Notes under the pieces: generated by a model | Seen by the model: only the letters and a program-made list of their open reading frames with translations | Told to the model about the DNA's origin: nothing | Database searches by the model: none | Shown: in pieces, positions 55,811 through 63,598 of the stretch | Position numbering within the stretch: position 1 is the stretch's first letter | Layout of the letters: each line of letters opens with the position of its first letter | Program-made: the position numbers and the translations under genes | Assembly (NCBI GenBank): GCA_947450325.1 | Contig: CANFUT010000007.1 | Coordinates: 62,001 to 126,000 of the forward strand | Length of the DNA: 64,000 nucleotides | Source of the DNA: Flavobacteriia bacterium | GTDB lineage: Bacteria > Bacteroidota > Bacteroidia > Flavobacteriales_D > Crocinitomicaceae | Reading direction: 5' to 3'

Positions 55811-56701
55811 TTATTCTACAATGAATTTTTCAGTTCTTAATTCGCCATTAGCTTGGATTTTCAAGAAATAGATTCCTTTTGAATAGCTGGAAATGTTAAA
55901 TTCAAAATTGTTTTTCCCGTTGGCAATTATTTTGTTTTCATTTGAATAAATTTTTCCATCAAGTCCAACGATTGAAATTGTAATGTCTTGATTTTTAGCT
56001 GACGAAATTTCAAGATTGAATACGTTTTGAACTGGATTTGGAGTAATCAAAGTGGAATTGATGACAGCAATATTTTCCTGGATTCCAGCAACAGAGCCAG
56101 AAAAAGCCAAATTATCTAACCACAAATAGTCATTATTTGCAGGTGTCGAGCCACTTGCTTGCATAAAAATGATACAACTGTCAGGAGTTTCTGAACTAGT
56201 GTAAGTAAATGGAATTGTAAATGACGCCCAATTCATTTGCATGCCGTTCAATGCTTTGTAGGCAGTTGCAATAATGTCGCGTTGATTGGTGATGTTATTC
56301 CATTTTGTTAATTTGACATCAACTGATCCTTGTGATGTGCCATAAATCATGTGTTGCCATTTTCCCGTGAAATTTTGAGGTTGTCCTGTAAATGCAAAGC
56401 CAGATTTTGGTGCCATAGTCATTGAATCTAAAATTCCACAAACAGCAATTCCATTTATCACAGATGGTCCAACAGTTTGAGACGTTAGTTTCAAATAGGA
56501 GGATCCGGTCGCTCCCGGAGTACCAGCGGTTGCAGTAAAAACAGCTCCAACTGCAGTTGTATTATTCATCGTACCCCAATTGTCAGGTGTAGAATATGTT
56601 CCGTGTGAAGTCCAATTTTCAAAATCAAAATTTGGAATTTGAGCGACTGCAGAAAAGCTTAATGCGTTAACAGCTAATAATATAATGAATATTTTTTTCA
56701 T
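55811..56701 (-). CDS. T9SS-exported jelly-roll protein of unknown function in the copper operon
   Basis: 296 residues from ATG 56701, which gives the signal peptide MKKIFIILLAVNALSFSAVAQ; an in-frame start at 56755 is less likely. The mature protein begins IPNFDFENWTSHGTYSTPDN, the usual opening of carbohydrate-binding-like (PCMD-type) jelly-roll domains of Bacteroidota. It runs to LWLDNLAFSG (~residue 215). A T9SS type A domain follows (TPNPVQNVFNLEI ... GIYFLKI). It is 18 bases upstream of the multicopper oxidase in the same operon. Its job, for example an anchor or scaffold for the oxidase, is only a guess. Confidence 0.78.
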   Translation of the reverse strand: MKKIFIILLAVNALSFSAVAQIPNFDFENWTSHGTYSTPDNWGTMNNTTAVGAVFTATAGTPGATGSSYLKLTSQTVGPSVINGIAVCGILDSMTMAPKSGFAFTGQPQNFTGKWQHMIYGTSQGSVDVKLTKWNNITNQRDIIATAYKALNGMQMNWASFTIPFTYTSSETPDSCIIFMQASGSTPANNDYLWLDNLAFSGSVAGIQENIAVINSTLITPNPVQNVFNLEISSAKNQDITISIVGLDGKIYSNENKIIANGKNNFEFNISSYSKGIYFLKIQANGELRTEKFIVE

Positions 56702-56769
56702 CTTTAATAATTTTAAATTTATAAATACAAGTTTAGTTGACATATTGATAGTCAAGAAATGTATCTAAA

Positions 56770-57177
56770 TCAAATTATTAAAGCTCTGTTTTTGAGGAAA
56801 ATTGCTGTTTTTTGTTGAGGAGGAGGATGCTGAAAGTTTAAAGGTACTCTAGCGGTTATATTTCTAGTAAATTGTTGTTCAAAATTGACTATCACATTCG
56901 TGACTATTGCAAATTGATTGGTGGAATTTACTTTTATTTCAAAATTTGAAGAATGATTGTCTTTGATTTTGAAAACAACTAATTTATTGTGGCAACAGCG
57001 ATTAGATTCTATTTTACTTCCACAGCAAGATTTTTCATCATTCTTGAAAAGTGAAATTTTTTGCACTGTTTTACCACAATAATGGATGTTAATTGATGTA
57101 CCTGTTGAAACTAACAGATAAAACACACACAAAAATATGGTCAAAAATGATTTCACATTTAATAAAATTCTAGACAA
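56770..57177 (-). CDS. HYC_CC_PP family small exported protein (copper-operon associated)
   Basis: 135 residues with one N-terminal hydrophobic segment (residues 8-28) serving as signal or anchor. The motifs that name the family appear in order: HYCGKTVQKISLF, the cysteine pairs KSCCGSK and NRCCHNK, and a late HPPPQQ. Members often neighbour heavy-metal-binding and TonB genes, which suggests a role in copper handling; the function is not established. It is the first gene of the four-gene operon that includes the T9SS oxidase and an HMA lipoprotein. Confidence 0.85.
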   Translation of the reverse strand: MSRILLNVKSFLTIFLCVFYLLVSTGTSINIHYCGKTVQKISLFKNDEKSCCGSKIESNRCCHNKLVVFKIKDNHSSNFEIKVNSTNQFAIVTNVIVNFEQQFTRNITARVPLNFQHPPPQQKTAIFLKNRALII

Positions 57178-57244
57178 ATGTACAACAATCCCAAGTAGAA
57201 AATATGATTAAAAGTTTAGGTTCTATTGAAATGCTATTTAAATT

Positions 57245-57679
57245 TTAAATAATGACTTTGATTTTTTCAGCAACAATTTTATCCACTGGAAAAGTCATTT
57301 CTTCGGATGAAATATTTTTCAATGCAATCCAACGAGGCATTTCTCCATCTTGGTTTAAAATTTGTTTTTCGCTATTCGCTGTAATGTTTTGCCAATTTTG
57401 AGCACTTACCCAAAAATAGAAAATCAACAATTGGTGATTTTGATTAAAAGCGGATTCTTGGTAAAAATCGTTGACAAAAAATAATTCTCCAACTTCAATT
57501 TCAAGCGATAATTCCTCTAAAAATTCGCGTTTCAAACCGTCTGTAAGTCCTTCACCGAATTCCAAACCGCCACCAGGAAATTTGGTAAATGCGTGATTGA
57601 ATCTAAATTCATCTGTGATTAAAACTTCTTCGCGGTCGTTTTTCAACAGACCATAAACCCGCACATTGAAACTTTTCAT
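57245..57679 (-). CDS. NUDIX hydrolase
   Basis: 144 residues with an intact Nudix box, G-x5-E-x7-REFLEEL-S (in GGGLEFGEGL...REFLEELSLE, ~residues 36-58). The enzyme hydrolyses a nucleoside diphosphate linked to another group; the substrate cannot be read from sequence. It starts 5 bases after the stop of the MazG-like gene upstream, so they form a two-gene unit of nucleotide-cleaning enzymes. Confidence 0.88.
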   Translation of the reverse strand: MKSFNVRVYGLLKNDREEVLITDEFRFNHAFTKFPGGGLEFGEGLTDGLKREFLEELSLEIEVGELFFVNDFYQESAFNQNHQLLIFYFWVSAQNWQNITANSEKQILNQDGEMPRWIALKNISSEEMTFPVDKIVAEKIKVII

Positions 57680-57684
57680 TTCAA

Positions 57685-58077
57685 TTATTTCTCCAAAATG
57701 GATTTGATGTCTGGTCTGAAATACAGTTCTGATTTCAATACTTTTCCATCTTCGCGGTAAATTGGTTTTCCATTTGCATCTAATTTACTCATGTTTGAGC
57801 GTTGAATTTCTTGAAAAACTTCCACAATTTTGTCTTGCAAACCATGACGTAAAATCGTTCCACACAAAATATACAATTGATCACCCAAAGCATCCGCTAC
57901 TTCCACCAAATCGCCATTTTTAGCAGCTTCAAGGTATTCTTCGTTTTCCTCTTTCATCAAGTTGAAACGCAATTCTACTTCAGCTTCCGTAAGGTTAACT
58001 GTTGGCTCGTAATGATTTTTGATTCCAAATGCGTCATGAAATTGTTCGACGTGTCCGATGGTTTCTTGAATTTTCAT
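57685..58077 (-). CDS. MazG-like/HisE-like pyrophosphohydrolase family protein
   Basis: 130 residues of the all-alpha NTP pyrophosphohydrolase superfamily. The metal-binding ExxE...ExxD acids appear in EENEEYLEA (~residue 42) and EVADALGDQLYIL (~60-72). The C-terminal part (RSNMSKLDANGKPIYREDGK) is found in a distinct subgroup of phosphoribosyl-ATP-diphosphatase-like proteins from Bacteroidota and phages. It pairs with a downstream NUDIX gene 5 bases away. The substrate is unknown. Confidence 0.85.
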   Translation of the reverse strand: MKIQETIGHVEQFHDAFGIKNHYEPTVNLTEAEVELRFNLMKEENEEYLEAAKNGDLVEVADALGDQLYILCGTILRHGLQDKIVEVFQEIQRSNMSKLDANGKPIYREDGKVLKSELYFRPDIKSILEK

Positions 58078-58103
58078 TTTTGTGGATTTTATTTTTCGTA
58101 AAA

Positions 58104-58139
58104 TTAAAAAAAGGGATTATCAATGAAGACAATCCCTTT
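58104..58139 (-). terminator. Intrinsic terminator of the rpsF-rpsR-rplI operon
   Basis: On the minus strand AAAGGGATT (58131-58139) pairs with AATCCCTTT (58110-58118) over a 12-base loop, then runs of T. It is 23 bases past the rplI stop. Confidence 0.9.
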
Positions 58140-58161
58140 CAGGTATTTTAAGGTGTTGAGA

Positions 58162-58608
58162 TTATTCTCCTACAACTTCAAATGTAAATGTTGGTTTAAC
58201 ACCTTTGTGTAAGTTAGCTTCCGCTTGGAAAGTTCCAACTTCTTTAATTGGCTCATCTTTGATTTTCAATGATTTTCTATCGATATCAAAACCAGCAGCA
58301 CGAAGTGCTTCAGCCAATTGAACAGTGTTAACAGAACCAAAAATCTTACCGTTTTCACCTACTTTCGTAGAGATAGAAACAGTAATTTCAGCCAATTTAG
58401 CAGCAATTGCTTCTGCTTCAGCCATTACTTTAGATTCTTTGTGAGCTTTTTGCTTCATTGTTTCAGCGTGCGCTTTCTTGTTAGAAGGCGTAGCCAAAAT
58501 TGCATATCCCTGAGGGATCAAAAAGTTGCGTCCGTAACCGTTTTTTACTGAAACAGTTTCGTCTTTATAACCCAACTTATCTACGTTTTTCTTTAAGATA
58601 ATTTCCAT
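58162..58608 (-). CDS. rplI: 50S ribosomal protein L9
   Basis: 148-residue L9, which binds 23S rRNA domain V near the L1 stalk. The N-terminal signature (VDKLGYKDETVSVKNGYGRN with the LIPQGYA turn) is followed by the long connecting helix (residues ~45-80) and the C-terminal domain (GKIFGSVNTVQLAEAL). Length is normal. It is last in the rpsF-rpsR-rplI operon, 33 bases after rpsR. Confidence 0.97.
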   Translation of the reverse strand: MEIILKKNVDKLGYKDETVSVKNGYGRNFLIPQGYAILATPSNKKAHAETMKQKAHKESKVMAEAEAIAAKLAEITVSISTKVGENGKIFGSVNTVQLAEALRAAGFDIDRKSLKIKDEPIKEVGTFQAEANLHKGVKPTFTFEVVGE

Positions 58609-58641
58609 TTTACTTCAAGTTTTATTTGTTTGACAAGTGGC

Positions 58642-58905
58642 TTATTTCAACATATCACCAACATATGGCAAGATTGCCAAATGACGTGCTCTTTTGATAG
58701 CCTTGTTAACCTTAGTTTGGTATTTTTGAGAAGTACCAGTGATACGACGAGGAAGAATTTTTCCTTGTTCGTTTACCAATTTCAACAAAAAGTTTGGATC
58801 TTTATGATCGATGAATTTAATTCCACTTTTCTTGAATCGGCAATATTTTTGTTTTTTAATGTCGATGTTAATCGGCGTTAAATAGCGAATATCATTTTGT
58901 GCCAT
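58642..58905 (-). CDS. rpsR: 30S ribosomal protein S18
   Basis: 87-residue S18, which pairs with S6 on the 30S platform. Diagnostic are the KKYCRFK-like start (KKQKYCRFKKSG), DHKDPNFLLKLVNEQGKI and PRRITGTSQKYQ with the following basic helix. It is central in the ribosomal operon and should be regulated with S6, although I could not identify an S6:S18 operator in the leader. Confidence 0.97.
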   Translation of the reverse strand: MAQNDIRYLTPINIDIKKQKYCRFKKSGIKFIDHKDPNFLLKLVNEQGKILPRRITGTSQKYQTKVNKAIKRARHLAILPYVGDMLK

Positions 58906-58931
58906 TTCTTTAAAATTTTTGTGTTAAACAA

Positions 58932-59288
58932 TTAAGCTTCTGCTTTCGCAGTTTTAGCTTCACCCATTTTAGCGCGTCTTTTCTCAGCGTAAGCAAGGTG
59001 ATTTACGTCCATTTTTACAGTAAGGAAACGCATAACACGTTCGTCACGTTTAAAAGACAATTCAAGGTTTGCAATTATATCACCTTCACCTTCAAATTCC
59101 AACAAGAAATAAAATCCTGTTGTTTTCTTTTGGATTGGGTAAGCTAATTTTTTCAAGCCCCACTTTTCACTGTGCTTAAGTTTACCACCAAAATTGGCGA
59201 TTTCACTTTCGAATTTTTGCACTGCTTCCTTTGCCTGATCATCAGACAAAACGGGAGTTAAGATGAAAACAGTTTCGTAAGAATTCAT
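58932..59288 (-). CDS. rpsF: 30S ribosomal protein S6
   Basis: 118 residues from ATG 59288 ([18 protein letters not shown]), the standard start; a longer frame to 59351 would run through the promoter. The S6 fold is clear from [19 protein letters not shown] and FYFLLEFEG, with the ...[13 protein letters not shown] strand. The Ala/Lys-rich tail ([10 protein letters not shown]) is like those seen in Bacteroidota. It is first in the rpsF-rpsR-rplI operon behind a strong TATCTTTG promoter. Confidence 0.96.
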   Translation of the reverse strand: MNSYETVFILTPVLSDDQAKEAVQKFESEIANFGGKLKHSEKWGLKKLAYPIQKKTTGFYFLLEFEGEGDIIANLELSFKRDERVMRFLTVKMDVNHLAYAEKRRAKMGEAKTAKAEA

Positions 59289-59322
59289 AATGTTAATAAA
59301 TAAAATTAATAATTTAAGGGTG

Positions 59323-59351
59323 CAAAGATAGGGAATTATTTTTAAAATCAA
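59323..59351 (-). promoter_or_regulatory. Promoter of the rpsF-rpsR-rplI operon
   Basis: On the minus strand TTG (59349-59351), 18 bases, then TATCTTTG (59323-59330) and CACCC. The leader to ATG 59288 is about 30 bases. Confidence 0.75.
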
Positions 59352-59379
59352 CTATGGTGATGATTAATAACTTAAAAAA

Positions 59380-60126
59380 CTATCCAAGTTTAAGAACAAT
59401 TCCAAATGTTGAACTAAAAATCCACTTTCTCACCGTTTGTGGCGGCTTTGAATCAAAATTATTACTAAACTCACTTTTCAAGTCTATATTTTTCTTCAGT
59501 TTGAACAAAAAAGTATATTGACCTGAAATACGATAGTCTTTGAAATTTTGAATATTTGCTTGATAGTAGGTTACTGCTGTAAATGCATAAGTAGGCTTAT
59601 TTATAAACCATGACAAGTAATTACTCCAACGGACATCGTGGTTGAATTCTGTGTATGGCTGAATTTCTTCGTATTCAAAAAAGAAAGAGCTCCCAGTGAA
59701 AAAACGAATTTCTTTACTGTCGTAAATTTTCCATCGTAATCCAGTTCCTGCTAATGAACGATTTCTTTGCAACAATAATTGATTGTATTGGATTTGAAGA
59801 TAACTTTCCCATTTCCAAGGACCATTTTTGATTCTGTATGCGTATCGAAAATGGGACATGCCGCGATTTGCATAAACTACATCGCCTTTGGAGTAGCCAA
59901 AATCATTGATTAAAAGAAAAAAATGTTTTCTGGTTTTATATTGTGCCAAAGTTCTAAAATTCAAACTAAACAGTAAATCTCTTGTTCGTTGAGCTGAAAA
60001 CGAAGCATCCACTGTGCCACTCCATCCAGAAGTGTCATCGTAAATTCTTTTATTTTCAATGTTTACAACTTGAGCAAAAAATTGAAAATGCAAAAGCATA
60101 AAGAAAATGCCAAAAATTAATTTCAT
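59380..60126 (-). CDS. DUF481-like outer-membrane protein
   Basis: 248 residues from ATG 60126 with signal peptide MKLIFGIFFMLLHFQFFAQ. The mature part is nearly all amphipathic beta-strands with many aromatic residues (WSGTVDASFSAQ, LLFSLNFRTLAQY, HFFLLINDFGYSKG, FRYAYRI, WESYLQIQYNQLL, RIFFTGSS-like). It ends in an aromatic strand (WIFSSTFGIVLKLG), as expected for an outer-membrane barrel. The pattern resembles DUF481/YdiY proteins. It lies 15 bases downstream of the Lpt permease gene, suggesting envelope biogenesis, but its function is unknown. Confidence 0.65.
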   Translation of the reverse strand: MKLIFGIFFMLLHFQFFAQVVNIENKRIYDDTSGWSGTVDASFSAQRTRDLLFSLNFRTLAQYKTRKHFFLLINDFGYSKGDVVYANRGMSHFRYAYRIKNGPWKWESYLQIQYNQLLLQRNRSLAGTGLRWKIYDSKEIRFFTGSSFFFEYEEIQPYTEFNHDVRWSNYLSWFINKPTYAFTAVTYYQANIQNFKDYRISGQYTFLFKLKKNIDLKSEFSNNFDSKPPQTVRKWIFSSTFGIVLKLG

Positions 60127-60141
60127 CAATGACAAACTGAT

Positions 60142-61245
60142 TTATTTAGGTGCAATCTTATATAAGTAAAGGCCAACTATTCCAAATAGAAAATTCGGTA
60201 ACCAAACAGCTAACATTGCTGGAAAACCAACGTTGATGGCCGCTACAGTTGTTACTTTCATTGCAAAGATGTAAATGAAAACAAATCCCAATCCTATCGC
60301 GATATTGACACCGATTCCACCTCTAGATTTTCGACTTGAAACAGCAACACCTATTAATGTCAATACATAAGTAGCAAAAGGATAAGATGTTCTCCGATAT
60401 AATTCAATTTCATACGTTGGAATGTTTCCTGCACCTTTGTCTCGTTCCTTTTTAATAAATTCTTTGAGTTCTGAATAACTCATTGTTTCCGCAAAATTGT
60501 CCCGAATGGCAATGTCTTCAATTTGAAAATTAAAAATTGTATCCATTTTGACACCTGCTTTCAAATCGTCTTTTAAAACTTTATTGTCTTGAACTTCCTC
60601 GTTTGGATTTATTTTTCTGACGTAATAATCATTCAAAATCCACTTTTTCGATTTAGGTAAGTTGGTTGCCGATTTTGCAAATAGATATGATTTTAATTTT
60701 CTGTCTTCGGTCCATTTTTCTATTTTCAAACCATAAACAATCCCATCATCACTGGCATAATTGTCGAAATATACTGAAACATTTCCAGGGAATTCTGCAT
60801 GGTAATTTGTTACAACAATTCTATCTCGATAATACTTCTCCTCAAAGTCCAATCTTTTTTGATTGGAGATTGGAACTATAAAATGGTTGAGCCACAAGGA
60901 AAGTAACATTAGAATTGTCGCTGCAATCATGTACGGTCGCATAATCCGCGTAAATGGCCTTCCGCTAAACATCATCGGAATAATCTCAGAATCTTGAGCC
61001 ATTTTAGCTGTAAACCAGATTACCGAAACAAAAATGATCATTGAAGAAAAAGTATTCCCGTAGAAAATCAAAAAGTTAACATAATAACTTCCAAAAATCT
61101 CTAAAATAGGTGCTTTATTGTCAATTAATTCGCTCAGTTTTTCAGATATGTCAAACACAATTGCGAGCAACATAATTACTCCCAGCATGAAAAAGAAAGT
61201 CGTTAAAAACTTTCGAATGATATATATGTCAAACTTTTTAAGCAT
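60142..61245 (-). CDS. LptF/LptG (YjgP/YjgQ) family LPS-export permease
   Basis: 367 residues with three N-terminal and three C-terminal membrane spans around a ~180-residue periplasmic beta-jellyroll, the architecture of LptF and LptG. The start is ATG 61245. The first span region LKKFDIYIIRKFLTTFFFML and the late ISSRKSRGGIGVNIAIGLG are typical. With LptB it would pull lipopolysaccharide from the inner membrane. Whether it is F or G cannot be decided here. It begins 3 bases after tgt, and the pair tgt-lpt is common in Bacteroidota. Confidence 0.92.
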   Translation of the reverse strand: MLKKFDIYIIRKFLTTFFFMLGVIMLLAIVFDISEKLSELIDNKAPILEIFGSYYVNFLIFYGNTFSSMIIFVSVIWFTAKMAQDSEIIPMMFSGRPFTRIMRPYMIAATILMLLSLWLNHFIVPISNQKRLDFEEKYYRDRIVVTNYHAEFPGNVSVYFDNYASDDGIVYGLKIEKWTEDRKLKSYLFAKSATNLPKSKKWILNDYYVRKINPNEEVQDNKVLKDDLKAGVKMDTIFNFQIEDIAIRDNFAETMSYSELKEFIKKERDKGAGNIPTYEIELYRRTSYPFATYVLTLIGVAVSSRKSRGGIGVNIAIGLGFVFIYIFAMKVTTVAAINVGFPAMLAVWLPNFLFGIVGLYLYKIAPK

Positions 61246-61248
61246 CAA

Positions 61249-62379
61249 TTATAAACGTGTACCTAATTTTTTTACTTGAATATCTTTCCACTCGCTGAAA
61301 GTTCCATCTAAAATACGACGACGGGCTTCTTTCATTAACGCTAAATAAAAACCTAAATTATGAATGGTCGCAATTTGAATTCCTAAATTCTCTTTAGATT
61401 TAATCAAATGACGCAAATATGCTTTAGAATAAACTTTGTCAACAAAGGTTGTTCCGTTCGGATCTAACATGGAGAAATCTTTCGTCCATTTTTCGTTTTT
61501 AATATTGATTGTTCCTTCAGAAGTAAATAACATTCCGTGACGTGCATTTCTAGATGGCATCACGCAGTCAAACATATCAACACCCAAAGCAATGCATTCA
61601 AGCAAATTCACAGGAGTTCCAACACCCATTAAATATCGTGGTTTTTCTTTTGGAAGAATGTTGCAAACCAAATCGGTCATTTCATATAAATCTTCGTCAG
61701 GCTCACCTACGGATAATCCACCGATTGCGTTCCCTAAACTAGGATAAGCAGCAATCGTTTCAGCTGATTCAGTGCGTAAATCTTTACAGGTACTACCTTG
61801 AACTATCGGAAAAAGTGCTTGTTCATAACCATACAATGGCTCTGTTTTTTCCATTTGATCGAAACATCGCTTCAACCAACGGTGTGTCATATGCATTGAA
61901 CGCTTAGCATATCCGTAATCACAAGGAAAAGGAGTACATTCATCAAAAGCCATGATGATATCACCACCAATCACGCGCTGAATATCAATTGCTCTTTCAG
62001 GAGAGAAAAAATGGTAACTTCCATCGTGAAAGGATTGAAATTTAACACCTTCTTCTGTGATTTTTCGTGCACCCGAAAGTGAATAAACTTGATAACCTCC
62101 GCTATCGGTCAAAATTGGACCATCCCAACCATTGAATTTGTGCAAACCGCCAGCGCCTTGAAGCACTTCCATTCCAGGTTTAAGATACAAATGGTAAGTA
62201 TTTCCCAAAATAATTTGAGCTTCTATCTCGTTTTTTAGTTCATGCTGGTGAACACCTTTGACGGATCCTGCTGTACCAACAGGCATAAATATCGGAGTTT
62301 CAATCACGCCATGGTCTGTGTGCAAGCTACCAGCTCTTGCTTTTGTCTTTGTATCTGTATAATGTAAATCGAAGTGCAT
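61249..62379 (-). CDS. tgt: tRNA-guanine transglycosylase (queuine tRNA-ribosyltransferase)
   Basis: 376 residues. The enzyme swaps G34 for preQ1 in tRNAs with GUN anticodons. The catalytic-site motifs DSGGYQVYSL, GGLSVGE and the nucleophile region FDCVMPSRNARHG are intact. ATG 62379 gives MHFDLHYTD..., the standard start; 62406 is a longer in-frame alternative overlapping the promoter. The CxCxxC zinc cysteines normally near residue ~302-307 are absent (here DPNGTTFVDKVYSKAYLRHL at 306), although the later zinc-site histidine region ATIHNL remains. This is the zinc-less form I associate with Bacteroidota. Confidence 0.95.
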   Translation of the reverse strand: MHFDLHYTDTKTKARAGSLHTDHGVIETPIFMPVGTAGSVKGVHQHELKNEIEAQIILGNTYHLYLKPGMEVLQGAGGLHKFNGWDGPILTDSGGYQVYSLSGARKITEEGVKFQSFHDGSYHFFSPERAIDIQRVIGGDIIMAFDECTPFPCDYGYAKRSMHMTHRWLKRCFDQMEKTEPLYGYEQALFPIVQGSTCKDLRTESAETIAAYPSLGNAIGGLSVGEPDEDLYEMTDLVCNILPKEKPRYLMGVGTPVNLLECIALGVDMFDCVMPSRNARHGMLFTSEGTINIKNEKWTKDFSMLDPNGTTFVDKVYSKAYLRHLIKSKENLGIQIATIHNLGFYLALMKEARRRILDGTFSEWKDIQVKKLGTRL

Positions 62380-62403
62380 ATCTTTGTTGAAAAATAAACC
62401 GTG

Positions 62404-62411
62404 CAAAGATA
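62404..62411 (-). promoter_or_regulatory. -7 box of tgt
   Basis: On the minus strand TATCTTTG (62404-62411) followed by CACGG, 24 bases before ATG 62379. The -33 element is weak. Confidence 0.6.
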
Positions 62412-62412
62412 G

Positions 62413-62440
62413 TTGTATTTAGCTAAGAGTCCCATCTTTG
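62413..62440 (+). promoter_or_regulatory. Promoter of the glycosyltransferase-sigma factor genes
   Basis: TTG (62413-62415), a 17-base spacer and CATCTTTG (62433-62440, one mismatch to TAnnTTTG). ATG 62459 follows after 18 bases, with AAAGGA as a possible ribosome-binding site. It lies back to back with the tgt promoter. Confidence 0.6.
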
Positions 62441-62458
62441 CACAAAAGGAAATTGTAA

Positions 62459-63598
62459 ATGGAGTTTTTACCTGATTTTAACGTAAGTATTGTATTGTAT
62501 TTATTTGTTGCTTTCGCAAGTTTAGCGTTTCTCCAGTTGCTTTATGTTTTGATTATTCATGCAAGATTTGCTTTTTATAGAAATAGCAAAAGTTTTAATA
62601 ATGAATCACAACCTTCAGTGAGTATTATTATTGCAGCTAGAAACGAATCAGACAATTTGTATTTGAATTTACCTCTAATCCTTCAGCAGAAATATCCAAA
62701 TTTTGAAGTTATTGTAGTGAATCATCAGTCAATTGATGAATCTTACCATATTTTAAATGCCTATAAAATGCAATTCCCAAATTTGCGCGTGGTTGAAGTT
62801 GAACCAAGTAGACATTTAGGAAACGGAAAAAAACTCCCGTTAACATTGGGGATAAAAGCTGCTAAAAATGAGCATTTGATTTTTACGGATGCTGATTGTC
62901 AACCTGCTAGTAATTTATGGTTGAAAGGCATGATGTCTAAATTTTCAGATGAAAAGCAAATTGTGATTGGTTATGGACCCTATCAAACAGAAAAGGGTTT
63001 ATTAAATAAAATTATTCGATTTGACACTGCATTTATCGCTATGAATTATTTTTCATTTGCTTTGTCGAAAATGCCTTATATGGCAGTTGGTCGCAATATG
63101 GCGTACACAAAGAAAACTTTTGATTCAGTTCATGGATTTAAATCACATTACTCAATTCATTCAGGTGATGACGATTTGTTTATTCAAGAAGCTGCAAAAA
63201 ACAGGAATTTTAATATTCAAATAGAAAAAGAGACCTTTTGTTATTCGAAAGCGAAAACGACTTGGAAAACTTGGGCTCAACAAAAGTCGAGACATTACAG
63301 CACAGCAGGGCATTACAACGTTATTAAAAAATCATTGTTAGGAATCTATCCGCTGACCTTGTTGATGTTGTGGATTTCCTTTGTTATTTTGATGTTTGAT
63401 TCAGAATATAGATGGATCACATTAGCATGTTTTGGTTTTATTATTGGAATTAAATGGTGGATTCAAGGAATGTGTTTTGCTAAATTAAAAGCCAAAAGCT
63501 TTATAGCATTTTTACCTTTCTTAGATTTATTTTATGCGATTCTTGTACCGAGCATGTTTTATACTGCAGAAAAATCGACAACATCGACATGGAAATAG
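62459..63598 (+). CDS. Membrane-anchored family 2 glycosyltransferase
   Basis: 379 residues. An N-terminal membrane span (12-34) is followed by a GT-A domain: VSIIIAARNESDN (nucleotide-binding strand), FTDADCQP with the DxD-type metal site, and the acceptor/catalytic GDDDLFIQEA. Two or three C-terminal spans (300-375) suggest a membrane-embedded enzyme acting on a lipid-linked or exported glycan. A QKSRHYSTA segment resembles the QxxRW motif of processive GT2 enzymes. Its end overlaps the start of an ECF sigma factor gene by 10 bases. Confidence 0.9.
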   Translation: MEFLPDFNVSIVLYLFVAFASLAFLQLLYVLIIHARFAFYRNSKSFNNESQPSVSIIIAARNESDNLYLNLPLILQQKYPNFEVIVVNHQSIDESYHILNAYKMQFPNLRVVEVEPSRHLGNGKKLPLTLGIKAAKNEHLIFTDADCQPASNLWLKGMMSKFSDEKQIVIGYGPYQTEKGLLNKIIRFDTAFIAMNYFSFALSKMPYMAVGRNMAYTKKTFDSVHGFKSHYSIHSGDDDLFIQEAAKNRNFNIQIEKETFCYSKAKTTWKTWAQQKSRHYSTAGHYNVIKKSLLGIYPLTLLMLWISFVILMFDSEYRWITLACFGFIIGIKWWIQGMCFAKLKAKSFIAFLPFLDLFYAILVPSMFYTAEKSTTSTWK

